Assembly: GCA_019359095.1 (NCBI GenBank)
Contig: JAHHHZ010000019.1
Location: 124,001-188,000 of the forward strand
Length of the DNA stretch: 64,000 nucleotides
Source: Pleurocapsa minor HA4230-MV1
GTDB taxonomy: Bacteria; Cyanobacteriota; Cyanobacteriia; Cyanobacteriales; Xenococcaceae
Reading direction: 5' to 3'
A model generated the notes under the pieces. It did no database searches. It saw nothing but the letters and a program-made list of their open reading frames with translations, and was not told the origin of the DNA. The translations under genes and the position numbers were made by a program. Shown here piece by piece: positions 54,278 to 63,998 of this stretch (position 1 is the first letter of the stretch; the number at the start of each line of letters is the position of its first letter).

Positions 54278-54487
54278 ACACATTAATTTATCGAAGTAAT
54301 GGGTAATGGGTAATCAGGGCTATTTTATTCTCATATATCCAGAGAATAAATTCTCTGTCTCAGTACATTAAGTCCGTTTAAACGGACTTTAATTTTCAGC
54401 CAAGAAATTTATTTCTTGGTTCACTACAGTTAGAACGAAATAGCCCTGAATGGGTAATGGGTTTTATCCAACTGAAATTCGCTATAA
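54254..54487. mobile_element. MITE-like repeat, copy 3, split by a nested element
   Basis: It begins TTACAGCAGTTTTCAATTG within the dacB C-terminus and ends GCTATAA (one change from GCTGTAA). The GGGTAAT interior is interrupted by the 134-bp element at 54315-54448. Without the insertion it is the same length class as copies 1 and 2. Confidence 0.85.
54315..54448. mobile_element. 134-bp palindromic MITE nested in copy 3
   Basis: Terminal inverted repeats CAGGGCTATTT...AAATAGCCCTG (11 bp perfect, extending to 16 with two mismatches). Target duplication AAT (54312-54314 and 54449-54451). The interior is three successive palindromes: AGAGAATAAATTCTCT, AAGTCCGTTTAAACGGACTT and CCAAGAAATTTATTTCTTGG. 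No ORF. Confidence 0.88.
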
Positions 54488-54856
54488 ATACGATAGAAAT
54501 TATTAATTAACTATCTATTAATTTGCTCGTTGCTTTACTTATGCACTAAAAGTATTTAAGCGATGCAAAACAAACATTCAAACCGCTATTTTAGTAGCAA
54601 AATATACCATACAAGCTTTTTTTGAGTGCAATCATTACCTCAAGATCAATGCATCTAGTTACAGTAAATACGATTTACTTGGTTTACTAAATGTCAAAAA
54701 AGATGAATGACGAATAAAGTTAAGCGCAGCTATTAAGCAAATATACTAGGCAAAATTTAAAGCAAAAATACAAATATTATTAGTACTGCCCAGCTTTATT
54801 ATTCAGTCTTTTGATTTTAACTACTGTAGTTTTAGATTCATCAGGAAGACCCATAA
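54488..54856. other. Promoter region of nrtP
   Basis: About 370 bp, AT-rich. The only recognisable element is the dyad and NtcA-like site at 54658-54678. A ribosome site AGGAAG lies 9 bases before the GTG start. Confidence 0.5.
54658..54678 (+). promoter_or_regulatory. Possible NtcA site with overlapping dyad
   Basis: GTT-N8-TAC (54658-54671), one base off the NtcA consensus GTA-N8-TAC, overlaps the perfect palindrome GTAAAT-ACG-ATTTAC (54664-54678). NtcA activation is expected for a nitrate permease, but the spacing to a -10 box is not convincing. Confidence 0.35.
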
Positions 54857-56371
54857 GTGTTTTTAACAGAATTCATCAGTAAAGCAACTCAGGGAAAGTA
54901 TAAAATACTCCACATAACATGGATCGCATTCTTTTTAACTTTTGTTTGTTGGTTTAACTTTGCTCCTTTCGCAACTACAATTGGCAAAGAACTTAGCCTA
55001 ACACCAGACCAAATTAAAACATTAGCAATTTGTAATCTGGCACTAACAATTCCCGCCAGGATCATCATCGGTATGCTCCTAGACCGCTTCGGGCCGAGAA
55101 TTACTTTCTCTTGTATTCTGTTTTTTGCTGCAATACCTTGTTTTGCTACTGCTCTTTCCCAAAACTTTACCCACTTGGTAATTAGTCGGTTGTTAATGGG
55201 GATTGTGGGTTCGGGTTTTGTGGTCGGTATTCGCATGGTATCGGAATGGTTTCCCCCCAAAGATATTGGGATCGCTGAAGGTGTCTACGGAGGCTGGGGC
55301 AATTTTGGTGCATTTGCAGCAGAATTTTCTTTGCCAATTCTGGGTTTAGCAACGGCTTTTCTATCAGGTGGTGCGAGCAATTGGCGTGGAGCGATCGCCC
55401 TTAGTGGGATCGTTACCGCTTTATATGGCTTCATCTATCTAAAGAATGCTCAAGATACTCCCGCTGGGCAAGTATATCGTCGTCCTAGACGTAGTGGGGG
55501 CATGGAAGTTACCAGCCGTAAAAGCTTTTTTGCGATGCTGATTATGAATTTCGGTTTGATCTTCGCTCTAGGTTTATTAACCTGGCGTTTAGCACAACCT
55601 GCACTGCATTTCCTCAGCCAAGGGCAAATGTTAGGCATTTGGGCTTTTCTCGGCGCACTTTATCTCTATCAATCTTATAAATCTTGGCTGGTAAATCGGG
55701 AAGTCGTCCAGGGGAATAAAGTTTACTCTCCTGCTCAACGCTACCAATTTCGTCAAGTAGCTTTACTAGAGTTTGCCTATATCACTACATTTGGTTCGGA
55801 ATTAGCAGTTGTTTCCATGTTACCTGCCTTTTTCGAGGAGACATTTGCTATTGAGCATGTAGCAGCAGCAATGCTTGCTTCTATATACCCTGTGATGAAT
55901 TTATTTTCTCGTCCCAGCGGTGGCTTGATTTCTGATAAATTAGGTTCGCGTAAATGGACAATGACTCTAGTTGCATTGGGAGTGGGGATTAGTTATTTAA
56001 TAGCATTCAGGATCGACGCCAGTTGGTCGATTCCAGCTGCGATCGCTGTAACTATGGTTTCTGCTTATTTTGCCCAAGCCGGATGTGGTGCAACCTACGG
56101 TATGGTACCTCTAATTAAAAAAGAAATTACGGGACAAATTTCTGGTAACGTCGGTGCTTATGGTAACTTCGGTGGTGTAGTATTCCTAACAATTTTTAGC
56201 TTAACTGATGCTTCAACCTTGTTCGGTACGATGGGCGTGGCGGCTCTAATCTGTGCTAGTTGTTGTGCCTTTTTCTTGCAAGAACCAAAAGCCTCTTTTG
56301 CTGCTCATTATGAAGGTGAAACAGACAACGTTGCCGTACCAGACTCAAATCTAGAGCGGGAAAGGATTTAA
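54857..56371 (+). CDS. nrtP: Nitrate/nitrite MFS permease NrtP
   Basis: The 504-aa major-facilitator protein has twelve helices and the NNP-family signatures GGWGNFGAFAAEFSLP in helix 5 and AYGNFGGVVFLTIFSLT in helix 11. The MFS loop LLDRFGPRITFS follows helix 2. It brings nitrate (and nitrite) into the cell; this type replaces the ABC transporter NrtABCD in some strains. The start is GTG 54857 (AGGAAG at 54843). A terminator follows the stop. Confidence 0.92.
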   Translation: MFLTEFISKATQGKYKILHITWIAFFLTFVCWFNFAPFATTIGKELSLTPDQIKTLAICNLALTIPARIIIGMLLDRFGPRITFSCILFFAAIPCFATALSQNFTHLVISRLLMGIVGSGFVVGIRMVSEWFPPKDIGIAEGVYGGWGNFGAFAAEFSLPILGLATAFLSGGASNWRGAIALSGIVTALYGFIYLKNAQDTPAGQVYRRPRRSGGMEVTSRKSFFAMLIMNFGLIFALGLLTWRLAQPALHFLSQGQMLGIWAFLGALYLYQSYKSWLVNREVVQGNKVYSPAQRYQFRQVALLEFAYITTFGSELAVVSMLPAFFEETFAIEHVAAAMLASIYPVMNLFSRPSGGLISDKLGSRKWTMTLVALGVGISYLIAFRIDASWSIPAAIAVTMVSAYFAQAGCGATYGMVPLIKKEITGQISGNVGAYGNFGGVVFLTIFSLTDASTLFGTMGVAALICASCCAFFLQEPKASFAAHYEGETDNVAVPDSNLERERI

Positions 56372-56396
56372 CCTATCTGTAGCTCACAGTTATTTT

Positions 56397-56434
56397 AGTG
56401 CTGGGAATGTCGCTAGATTTTCTCAGCACTTTTT
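56397..56434 (+). terminator. Rho-independent terminator after nrtP
   Basis: AGTGCTGGGA (56397-56406) pairs with TCTCAGCACT (56421-56430), ten pairs with one G-U, 14-nt loop. A T4-5 tract follows. It separates nrtP and narB transcripts, at least partly. Confidence 0.75.
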
Positions 56435-56601
56435 GATGGATAAGACACAGTAATCGCTAGTTTAATCAAATATTATGAGCAATAATCAGCAAACTTGGCT
56501 GCAAAGTATGGGTAAATTAATAGCTGCCAAAATCAAAATTAATAAAAATAACCAAATTAATTAAGTTTAACTATCTGTAAATATTTAACTGGGAGAGAAG
56601 G

Positions 56602-58926
56602 ATGAGCGAACCAATAAAAACCTTATGTCCTTATTGTGGCGTTGGCTGTGGTTTAGAAGTACTGCCCCCTGCACAATCGGGGAAAGCCACCAATAGAGAT
56701 AGTCAAGGCAATCTTTTGTGGCAAGTTAGAGGCGATCGCTCTCATCCCTCTAGTAAAGGTAAAGTATGTGTCAAGGGGGGAACAGTCGCCGAATCTCTGG
56801 ATAAAAATCGCCTCAAATATCCGATGATGCGCGATTCCCTAGATCGAGAATTTCAAAGAGTTAGTTGGGATCAAGCTTTAAGTAGAATTACCGCCGAAAT
56901 GCAGCAGGTGATCCAGACTCAGGGGGCGGATGGCATCTGTATGTATGGTTCGGGACAGTTTCAGACAGAAGATTATTACATTGCTCAAAAGCTACTCAAA
57001 GGCTGCCTGGGGACGAATAACTTTGATGCTAACTCTCGTCTTTGTATGTCGTCAGCGGTAGCAGGATATATGCAAAGCCTCGGCTCCGATGGGCCTCCAG
57101 CTTGTTATGACGATCTGGAGTTGACCGACTGTGCCTTTTTGATTGGGACTAACACTGCCGACTGTCATCCGATTGTTTACAACCGTCTGCGGATGCACCA
57201 CAAGAAAAACCGTAAGGTAAAAATGATCGTGGTCGATCCCCGCGAAACTAAAACAGCAAAGGATGCCGATCTACACCTGGCAATTCAGCCTGGGACAGAT
57301 ATAGATCTGCTTAACGGCATAGCGCATCTATTGTTGCGTTGGGGAGAACTGGATACATTCTTTATTGATGAATGTACTCAAGGCTTTGGTCAGTTTGTTG
57401 AGGTAATTCAAGCTTATCCGCCCGAACTAGTAGCTCGTCGCTGTGGGATTGAGGTCGCTCAACTCGAACAAGCAGCCCGCTATTGGGCAGAGTCGTCAAA
57501 AGTTTTGTCTTTATGGTCTATGGGAGTTAATCAATCTTCTGAGGGAACAGCTAAAGTTCGCACCATTATCAATTTGCATTTGATGACAGGGAATATTGGT
57601 AAACCAGGAGCAGGGCCATTTTCTTTGACAGGACAGCCAAACGCCATGGGTGGTCGAGAAGCTGGGGGTTTATCCCATATTCTGCCTGGTTATCGTACTG
57701 TCACCAACCCAAGTCATCGCCAGGAATTAGAACAGGCTTGGCAGTTGCCCCCAGGTAGCATTAATCCGCTGCCTGGAAAAGATGCCTGGAGTATGATTAC
57801 GGGCTTAGAAACAGGTGAAGTGGGGGTATTATGGGTGGCAGCGACTAATCCTGCGGTAAGTATGCCTGACCTAGTAAGAACAAAACAGGCTTTATTGCGA
57901 TCGCCCTTCACTATTGTCCAGGATGCCTACTATCCCCTGGAAACTGCCAGCTTTGCTCATGTGGTGTTGCCCGCAGCCCAGTGGGGAGAAAAGACAGGGA
58001 CAATGACTAATTCTGAGCGATTTGTTACCCTTTGTAGTAAGTTTCGACCAGCCCCAGGGGAAGCACGACCAGACTGGGAAATTTTTGCAGAAGTAGGTCG
58101 TCGTTTAGGCTTTACTAAAGAATTTGACTTTGCTAACTCTGCCGAAGTTTATCAAGAATTTGTCCAGTTAACTCAAGGTCGTCCTTGTGATATGAGTGGT
58201 TTAACCCACGGCAGATTACGCCAACAAGGCCCAATTCAATGGCCCTGTCCTTTAGAAGAAGCAACAAATAATAACAGCATTGCTTTGACTTGCAGCACCG
58301 AGAAAAATATTGCTCAAGACCAAGAAGAAGCCAAAGGTCTATTTTCCAATCTGTTTCGTGCCAAAGATGAAACCCTAGCTCCTAAAAGACTTTACACCAA
58401 TGGTAGATTTAATACGGCTGATGGTCGGGCAAAATTTGCCGCCTTCCATTCTAAAGGACTAGCCGAACCCATCGATCCTGACTATCCTTTTGTCTTAACT
58501 ATTGGTCGCCTTTATGAACACTGGCACACCATGACTCGCACAGGTCGGATTGAGAAAATCATGAAAAAACAACCCCGACCATTTATTGAAATTCACCCCA
58601 AAGATGCTCGCAAATTAGGGATTGAAACAGAAATGATGGTGGAAATAAGTTCGCGTCGAGGCAAGGGGCGTTTTGTCGCTAGAGTGACCGAAGCGATCGT
58701 TCCTGGAACAGTTTTTGTGCCGATGCATTGGGGCGCACTGTGGACGGATGAGGGCGAAGCCAATCTATTTACCCATCCTGAAAGCTGCCCCACCTCCTTA
58801 CAGCCAGAATTAAAAGCCTGTGCCGTTAATTTGACTCTAGCAAAATTAGAACCCAACACTGAAAGCGATCGCTCTAGAACAACCTTCCCTCAAATGATCG
58901 AGAAATCACTGTCGATCAAAAATTAA
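56602..58926 (+). CDS. narB: Ferredoxin-nitrate reductase NarB
   Basis: Reduces nitrate to nitrite using ferredoxin. The 774-aa molybdopterin enzyme has the [4Fe-4S] ligands Cys9, Cys12, Cys16 (LCPYCGVGC) and Cys56 (KGKVCVKGG). The Mo-ligating Cys is in [13 protein letters not shown], the bis-MGD blocks include [14 protein letters not shown] and [13 protein letters not shown], and the C-terminal dinucleotide domain begins [26 protein letters not shown] precedes ATG 56602. Cytosolic; the accessory genes lie downstream. Confidence 0.97.
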   Translation: MSEPIKTLCPYCGVGCGLEVLPPAQSGKATNRDSQGNLLWQVRGDRSHPSSKGKVCVKGGTVAESLDKNRLKYPMMRDSLDREFQRVSWDQALSRITAEMQQVIQTQGADGICMYGSGQFQTEDYYIAQKLLKGCLGTNNFDANSRLCMSSAVAGYMQSLGSDGPPACYDDLELTDCAFLIGTNTADCHPIVYNRLRMHHKKNRKVKMIVVDPRETKTAKDADLHLAIQPGTDIDLLNGIAHLLLRWGELDTFFIDECTQGFGQFVEVIQAYPPELVARRCGIEVAQLEQAARYWAESSKVLSLWSMGVNQSSEGTAKVRTIINLHLMTGNIGKPGAGPFSLTGQPNAMGGREAGGLSHILPGYRTVTNPSHRQELEQAWQLPPGSINPLPGKDAWSMITGLETGEVGVLWVAATNPAVSMPDLVRTKQALLRSPFTIVQDAYYPLETASFAHVVLPAAQWGEKTGTMTNSERFVTLCSKFRPAPGEARPDWEIFAEVGRRLGFTKEFDFANSAEVYQEFVQLTQGRPCDMSGLTHGRLRQQGPIQWPCPLEEATNNNSIALTCSTEKNIAQDQEEAKGLFSNLFRAKDETLAPKRLYTNGRFNTADGRAKFAAFHSKGLAEPIDPDYPFVLTIGRLYEHWHTMTRTGRIEKIMKKQPRPFIEIHPKDARKLGIETEMMVEISSRRGKGRFVARVTEAIVPGTVFVPMHWGALWTDEGEANLFTHPESCPTSLQPELKACAVNLTLAKLEPNTESDRSRTTFPQMIEKSLSIKN

Positions 58927-58927
58927 C

Positions 58928-59344
58928 CTAAACTAGAAGTTGTTTAAATGATTCTAAGGGTATTTCTAACTTTTCAGCAGTTTCGGTTAACTGAGTTTTG
59001 AATGCTGCTGTATTCGAGCCAAAGCCACATAGTTTAGCTGCCTGTTCTAATCCGCCTGAAGCATTAGCGCCCGCACAGCTAATTAATTCTTTTCCTGTCA
59101 AGGGTTCTTCTCCTGACAGTAGCTTGCGTTGAGATTCTCCCCAAAAAGCACTGAGAGTACAAATTTGCCGATCATCCTGATTTTCAATTGACCAACGGTA
59201 AGTTACCTTTTGGGGGTTGACCCTAACCTCGACTAACTTAGCGCCCATGTAATATTGCATTTGGCTGAGGGTTTGTTGTCTAACTTCCACAGGATCGTTT
59301 TTATTAATGATTCGCTCTAAATGAGCCTGAGTCGGTTTAGCCAT
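58928..59344 (-). CDS. NarM-like candidate, 138-aa hypothetical protein
   Basis: From ATG 59344 the protein reads MAKPTQAHLERIINKNDPVE and contains YRWSIENQDDRQICTLSAFW and ELISCAGANASGGLEQAAKL, with conserved cysteines. Position is the best clue: convergent with narB (1-bp gap) and directly upstream of mobA on the same strand. A small protein, NarM, needed for nitrate-reductase maturation, is known beside narB in other cyanobacteria. Identity with NarM is inferred from context, not shown by motif. Confidence 0.5.
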   Translation of the reverse strand: MAKPTQAHLERIINKNDPVEVRQQTLSQMQYYMGAKLVEVRVNPQKVTYRWSIENQDDRQICTLSAFWGESQRKLLSGEEPLTGKELISCAGANASGGLEQAAKLCGFGSNTAAFKTQLTETAEKLEIPLESFKQLLV

Positions 59345-59411
59345 ATTAAAATTTGAATGATTGTCTGATGTCAATAATTGTTATTTTATAATTTTGCCTG
59401 TAAAAATCTCA

Positions 59412-60038
59412 CTAAAGCAAGTCTTCTCGCTTTAGATTGCGGTTAATTAAAGCCCAGTCTTGAGGCGTATTACAGTTAAATAGACAACGGCGATCGCTCA
59501 ATACTAATTCTCTGACAGAATGCTCCGCTAACCAGGATTGAAAAGATCTTCCCCCCTCGCTGATATATTGCTGCAAACTAGATAAACAGCCTCGACGATA
59601 GAAACCACAAAGAGGCTCCCATCCCTTGTGGCTACGAGGCAAACAGGCGATTTCTGCGGGTAATACTGTTGTCAAAGCTAATAACCACTGTTTTACTTGA
59701 GATGAAGATAAGTGAGGTAGATCACAAGCAAGTAATAATACCCATTCTGTTTTGACCAGTTCTAATCCTTGAGCAAAACCAATCAAAGGGGTATTAGATG
59801 GGGCGTTTAACACTAACTGCTCTTTAACAGGCTGGCAATTATGGGGGAGAAAATTTTGATACTTGTCAATCCAGGGTGAAATCACATAAGTTTGTGCTGT
59901 ACATTCATTAGCTACCAGACAAACCTGGGCTAGTAACGTACTACCGTCTAGATCTAAGAGAGCTTTATCTTGACCCATGCGGATGCTCTCACCCCCCGCT
60001 AAAACGATCGCCGTAACCCGATCTTCAATTAATACCAT
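59412..60038 (-). CDS. mobA: Molybdenum cofactor guanylyltransferase MobA
   Basis: Attaches GMP to molybdopterin to form the (bis-)MGD cofactor needed by NarB. The 208-aa protein has the nucleotidyltransferase N-terminus IVLAGGESIRMGQDKALLDL and the metal-binding LLLACDLPHLSSSQVKQW, with the conserved tail TPQDW. It is encoded next to narB and the NarM-like candidate. Confidence 0.95.
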   Translation of the reverse strand: MVLIEDRVTAIVLAGGESIRMGQDKALLDLDGSTLLAQVCLVANECTAQTYVISPWIDKYQNFLPHNCQPVKEQLVLNAPSNTPLIGFAQGLELVKTEWVLLLACDLPHLSSSQVKQWLLALTTVLPAEIACLPRSHKGWEPLCGFYRRGCLSSLQQYISEGGRSFQSWLAEHSVRELVLSDRRCLFNCNTPQDWALINRNLKREDLL

Positions 60039-60067
60039 AAAACTCTAATCGATCGACTGATAAGACC

Positions 60068-60448
60068 ATGAGCAATCACTTAGATACTAAAAAACAAACA
60101 GAGCAACATCTTCAGCTTTGGATTTATTTCTTACCTGTTGTCGGTGTTATCCCTGCTATTTGGACTATATCTCAATCTCAGGAGCGGGCGATCGCTAATT
60201 CTCAAAACAACCCCCTAAAAGACTCTTCTGAGTTGCTCCCGCAACTAAAAGCAAGTCGATTATCGCTTAATTTAACTCTTATTTGGTTATGTTCTTACAT
60301 TCTGCTTTCTTGTGGCGCTGCTGATGCAACAGAAATTATTGCTTTTCGCTTTTTATACGCCAATGCTATAGTTACCACGAGTTACTTTGTTGCTTGTACG
60401 TTTCTAATGACTCGTTTAGGAAAAAAAAGATTGTTTTACGCCGACTAA
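60068..60448 (+). CDS. Conserved membrane protein, 126 aa
   Basis: Three hydrophobic stretches are seen (WIYFLPVVGVIPAIWTIS; LNLTLIWLCSYILLSCGA; AIVTTSYFVACTFLM) separated by a polar loop with charges. It is divergent from mobA (29-bp gap). No functional motif is recognised; a DUF4870-like four-helix family is a possible relative. Confidence 0.6.
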   Translation: MSNHLDTKKQTEQHLQLWIYFLPVVGVIPAIWTISQSQERAIANSQNNPLKDSSELLPQLKASRLSLNLTLIWLCSYILLSCGAADATEIIAFRFLYANAIVTTSYFVACTFLMTRLGKKRLFYAD

Positions 60449-60748
60449 ATGAACTAATTTATCTCAAATTGGTTTATAAAGGAAAAGCATTTTCTACTCA
60501 GCTTTAACCCCCTGTCGTTACTCTAATGAGCTAGCTAAAATTAGAAAGCATTATGCAGCTTTTAGCAAGCAATTAAAATGCGCTAGCAGCTAAAGTATCT
60601 AGTTCGAGTATCTGTCTAATAATTGTCCACCTAAGTATTTTTTCGAGTAAATAGCTGCTAATATTAATTGAATTATATTTGTCTTGACATATATCTTAAT
60701 TTTTCTTTAAAAAACATCATTTATTTTAATCATAGGAGAGGGGTTCCA
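60449..60748. other. Spacer before LCP gene, nothing recognised
   Basis: 300 bp, AT-rich. A ribosome-binding site AGGAGAGGG lies at 60736-60744. No ORF or RNA feature otherwise. Confidence 0.4.
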
Positions 60749-62236
60749 GTGTCAATGAAAAAAGCTTATGAATCGACTCCTTCAGGAAGAAAATCAACCG
60801 CTCAATTCAATTCCGTGAACTACCCTCTTAAAAAACAGCCAAAAAAATTGAATAAAGGAAAAGCTATTTTAGTTGGACTGGGTTTAGTTAGTATCTCCCT
60901 AGTTTCAGCAGTTGTTGGTGCATTCTTGGCGGTTGCCGTGTCTGATGTTCCACCTTTAAAGCAAGTGGAGCTAAGTAAGGAAGAGCAGCAAGTTTTTAGC
61001 GAAACAGATATGGTAGCTGCCCAAAACCTGAATTTGCCCGAACTAAAAAGACCTGTAAACATTCTCTTATTAGGGATCAAAGTAGTTCGCTCTGACTTAG
61101 AAAACAAAGGAATCGAGTTTGAAAAACAAGATGTTGGCTACGATCACCTGGTCAATTCTTTTCATGGTTTAAGTGACAGCATGTTATTGCTGAGGTTCGA
61201 TCCTGAGAAAGAAAAAGTTTCAGTACTTTCAATTCCTAGAGATACCCGTGTCAATATTCGCGGATATGGGGTTAGAAAAATCAATCATGCTAACGATTAT
61301 GGTGGGCCTGCTTTGACTGCTAAAGTCGCCAGCGATTTACTCGGCGGAGTAAAAATAGATCGCTATGTACGGGTTAATGTCCAGGGAGTAGAAAAGCTGA
61401 TTGATGCTTTAGGTGGTGTTACGGTAGATGTGCCTAAAGATATGAAATACAACGACTTTAGCCAACATCTTTATATCGATCTCAAAAAAGGTGTTCAACA
61501 TCTTGATGGCGATAAAGCCATGCAGTTTCTACGTTTTCGCTATGATGAGTATGGTGATATTTCTCGCGTACAACGTCAACAAATGCTGATGCGCTCGGCG
61601 GTAGAGCAAACCCTAAAACCAGCAACAATAGTTAAAATTCCCAAAATATTATCGGTAATTCAGTCCCATTTAGACACCAATCTAACCGTTAGAGAGTTAA
61701 TGGCGCTGTCCAATTTCGCTTCTAAAACTGACAGATCTGGCATCAATATGATGATGCTGCCTGGAGACTTTAACGATCCAAATGAACGGGTGAGTTATTG
61801 GGTACCCAATGAAAATAAAATTCATCGGTTAATGACGCAGCATTTTGAGTTGCCTAAAAACGATGCAGACTATGCTGCGATCGCGGAGAACCGTTATGCT
61901 ACTCTCGAAGGTGGATCTAATATCAGTAATCCCCGCATCAGAATTTCGATTCAGGACAGTACCGACAGTCAACAAACCTTGCAATCTTCCCTCGATCTGC
62001 TCAGAGAAGCAGGTTATCGACAAGTATCCGCCAGCAAAAACTGGCAAGAGCCTCTAAAAACAACTAGAGTAATTGCTCAATCTGGAGATAATGAAGCAGC
62101 GGAAGAAATACGTTCGATCCTTGGCGTTGGGGAAGTAGTAGTAGAGAGTACGGGAGTAATCGGCTCTGATGTCACAGTACAGCTTGGTCGCGACTGGAAA
62201 AAACAACTCAATCAAACAGTGAGCAATGAGCAGTGA
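60749..62236 (+). CDS. LytR-CpsA-Psr (LCP) family protein
   Basis: LCP enzymes attach glycopolymers or undecaprenyl-linked sugars to peptidoglycan. The ~495-aa protein starts at GTG 60749 (AGGAGAGGG at 60736). It has a basic N-terminus, a membrane anchor (AILVGLGLVSISLVSAVVGA) and an extracytoplasmic LCP domain with LLRFDPEKEKVSVLSIPRDT (conserved Arg/Asp), KINHANDYGGP and MQFLRFRYDEYGDISRVQRQ. A C-terminal LytR_C domain follows (IRISIQDSTDSQQTLQSSLD). The last codons (SNEQ-stop) are repeat-like heptamers. Confidence 0.92.
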   Translation: MSMKKAYESTPSGRKSTAQFNSVNYPLKKQPKKLNKGKAILVGLGLVSISLVSAVVGAFLAVAVSDVPPLKQVELSKEEQQVFSETDMVAAQNLNLPELKRPVNILLLGIKVVRSDLENKGIEFEKQDVGYDHLVNSFHGLSDSMLLLRFDPEKEKVSVLSIPRDTRVNIRGYGVRKINHANDYGGPALTAKVASDLLGGVKIDRYVRVNVQGVEKLIDALGGVTVDVPKDMKYNDFSQHLYIDLKKGVQHLDGDKAMQFLRFRYDEYGDISRVQRQQMLMRSAVEQTLKPATIVKIPKILSVIQSHLDTNLTVRELMALSNFASKTDRSGINMMMLPGDFNDPNERVSYWVPNENKIHRLMTQHFELPKNDADYAAIAENRYATLEGGSNISNPRIRISIQDSTDSQQTLQSSLDLLREAGYRQVSASKNWQEPLKTTRVIAQSGDNEAAEEIRSILGVGEVVVESTGVIGSDVTVQLGRDWKKQLNQTVSNEQ

Positions 62237-62380
62237 TATTAAGTACGGATGAACAGTCTAGAGTGACAGAAGAGGGATAATGGGTAAAAGTTTGGATCTT
62301 AAAGAATGAAAAATTGAGGAAATTGAAGTAAATTGAAGTAAATTTTAGTTTAAGTTGTGTCGTACGAACTCGATTCTGAG

Positions 62381-62755
62381 CTACCAGCCGAGAAATCCAG
62401 ATATTTGACTTGCTAAAGTAAGAGAATCAAAAGGTTTGTTGATTACGCCTTTTGCCCCTGCATTATAAAAACGACGACGATCGCTTGCTTGAGCTTTGGC
62501 GGTGATAAAAATGGTCGGAATATCTTTGGTTGCGGGGATGTCTTGTAACTTGGCGAGAGTTTGCAGACCATCCAGTTCAGGCATCATGGCATCTAAAAGG
62601 ATAGCATCGGGCTGTTCTTTCTGGGCGATCGCAATTCCTTCTAAACCATTAGCAGCACCAATCATTGACCAACCAGCTTCAGCTTCGAGGCAAAACTGAG
62701 CCAAGGTTTTGATATCATCCTCATCGTCAATAAATAAAATACGTTTTGCGTTCAT
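62381..62755 (-). CDS. CheY-like response regulator
   Basis: The 124-aa single receiver domain has RILFIDDEDDIKTLAQFCLE (acidic pocket), the phosphoacceptor Asp in AILLDAMMPELDG, Thr/Ser in TIFITAKAQ and Lys in KGVINKPFD. No output domain. I prefer ATG 62755 over the TTG at 62770. It lies 109 bp after the histidine kinase on the same strand and is its likely phosphorylation partner. Confidence 0.93.
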   Translation of the reverse strand: MNAKRILFIDDEDDIKTLAQFCLEAEAGWSMIGAANGLEGIAIAQKEQPDAILLDAMMPELDGLQTLAKLQDIPATKDIPTIFITAKAQASDRRRFYNAGAKGVINKPFDSLTLASQISGFLGW

Positions 62756-62864
62756 GTTATTCAGGCTCAAAAAACTATAAGATCATATCGGCTTAATATG
62801 ATGATGTTGTGAACATCGATTATTTTCCCACCCAATGTTACCGCATTTGTGGTTTCTGACTTTA

Positions 62865-63998
62865 CTATTGTTGCGGAATCAGAAAATAGAAGGTGCTGCC
62901 TTGACCATAAACGCTCTCAACCCAGATTTTGCCCTGATGTTGCTCGATAATATGAAGACAGATAGCCAACCCTAAACCCGTGCCTCCTTTTTGGCGTGAG
63001 TCTGAAGCATCAACCTGCTGAAAGCGTTCAAAGATATTTTCGAGTTTATTTCTGGGGATACCTCTACCCCAATCTTGGACGGAAAAAAGCACATTTTGCC
63101 CTTCTAGTTTAGATGAGATCTTAATGCTACTATGGGCAGGAGAAAACTTAATCGCATTGCTAATAAGGTTGCTGAGAGTTTGCACCAGACGATCGCGATC
63201 GCCTAAAAACTCTAGAGATTGGGCATCGGCTTCAAGGCTAATTTTTTGTTCATCTGCCAAAGGGCGTGTGGTATCTATTGCCTGTCGGATCAACTCAGCA
63301 CTATCACATGGTTGTTGATTAATTTCATCGCTTCCCGATTCCATCCGTTCCAAGTCGAGAATATCATTAACTAGACGGATCAGGCGATCGCTATTTCTCA
63401 AAGCCATATCTGCCATTTTAGATCCCGACTCTGATAGTTCTCCCAAACGACCAGCACAGAGTAATTTAACTACTCCATGGATCGAGGTTAGAGGAGTGCG
63501 CATTTCATGACTAGCGATCGAGATAAATTCGCTTTTCATCTGTTCTACGGCTTTACGCTCAGTGATATCTTCGACCATGGAGAAAAACCCTTTAACCTTG
63601 CCATCCGAATCAAAATCAGGAACATAGGTGGCATTCATCCAGTAAGAACTACCGTTATTAGTAATCGGCTGAGTTTCAAAAGTAACCGTTTTTCCCCCCA
63701 ATGCAGTTTTGATATAGGGCAGCATTTTTTGATAGTTTTTCTCACCCACCAGCTCTTCGATCGCTTTACCCTGCAAAGTAGAACGGGGTATACCATACCA
63801 GGTTTCGTAGGTACGATTATTATAGATATAACGCTGTTCCTGGTCGATGTAGGCAATTAATACTGGCAGCGCATCGGTGATTAACTTTAGTTGTTCCTCA
63901 CTTCTTTGGAGAGATTTTTCAGCTGCAATGCGATCGCTTACATCCGTAATGGTTTCTAATACTTTGAGAACTTTGCCTTCAGAATTTACGGTTGGTTC
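62865..63998 (-). CDS. PAS-domain sensor histidine kinase (5' end outside window)
   Basis: The minus-strand frame is open to the right window edge, so only the C-terminal part is seen. Order: part of a PAC segment (VLKVLETITDVSDRI), a full PAS domain (LITDALPVLIAYIDQEQRYI to FFSMVEDITERKAVEQ), HisKA with H-box IASHEMRTPLTSIHGVVKL, and HATPase_c with N-box LSNLISNAIKFSPAHS, DWGRGIP (G1) and GTGLGLAICLHII (G2). No membrane segment is visible in this part. It is followed by its likely CheY partner. Confidence 0.92.
   Translation of the reverse strand, partial: EPTVNSEGKVLKVLETITDVSDRIAAEKSLQRSEEQLKLITDALPVLIAYIDQEQRYIYNNRTYETWYGIPRSTLQGKAIEELVGEKNYQKMLPYIKTALGGKTVTFETQPITNNGSSYWMNATYVPDFDSDGKVKGFFSMVEDITERKAVEQMKSEFISIASHEMRTPLTSIHGVVKLLCAGRLGELSESGSKMADMALRNSDRLIRLVNDILDLERMESGSDEINQQPCDSAELIRQAIDTTRPLADEQKISLEADAQSLEFLGDRDRLVQTLSNLISNAIKFSPAHSSIKISSKLEGQNVLFSVQDWGRGIPRNKLENIFERFQQVDASDSRQKGGTGLGLAICLHIIEQHQGKIWVESVYGQGSTFYFLIPQQ

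Noticed and set aside
56475-56564. 29-codon ORF between nrtP and narB
   Set aside because: No ribosome site, AT-rich Lys/Asn/Ile composition, no homologous pattern; likely chance.
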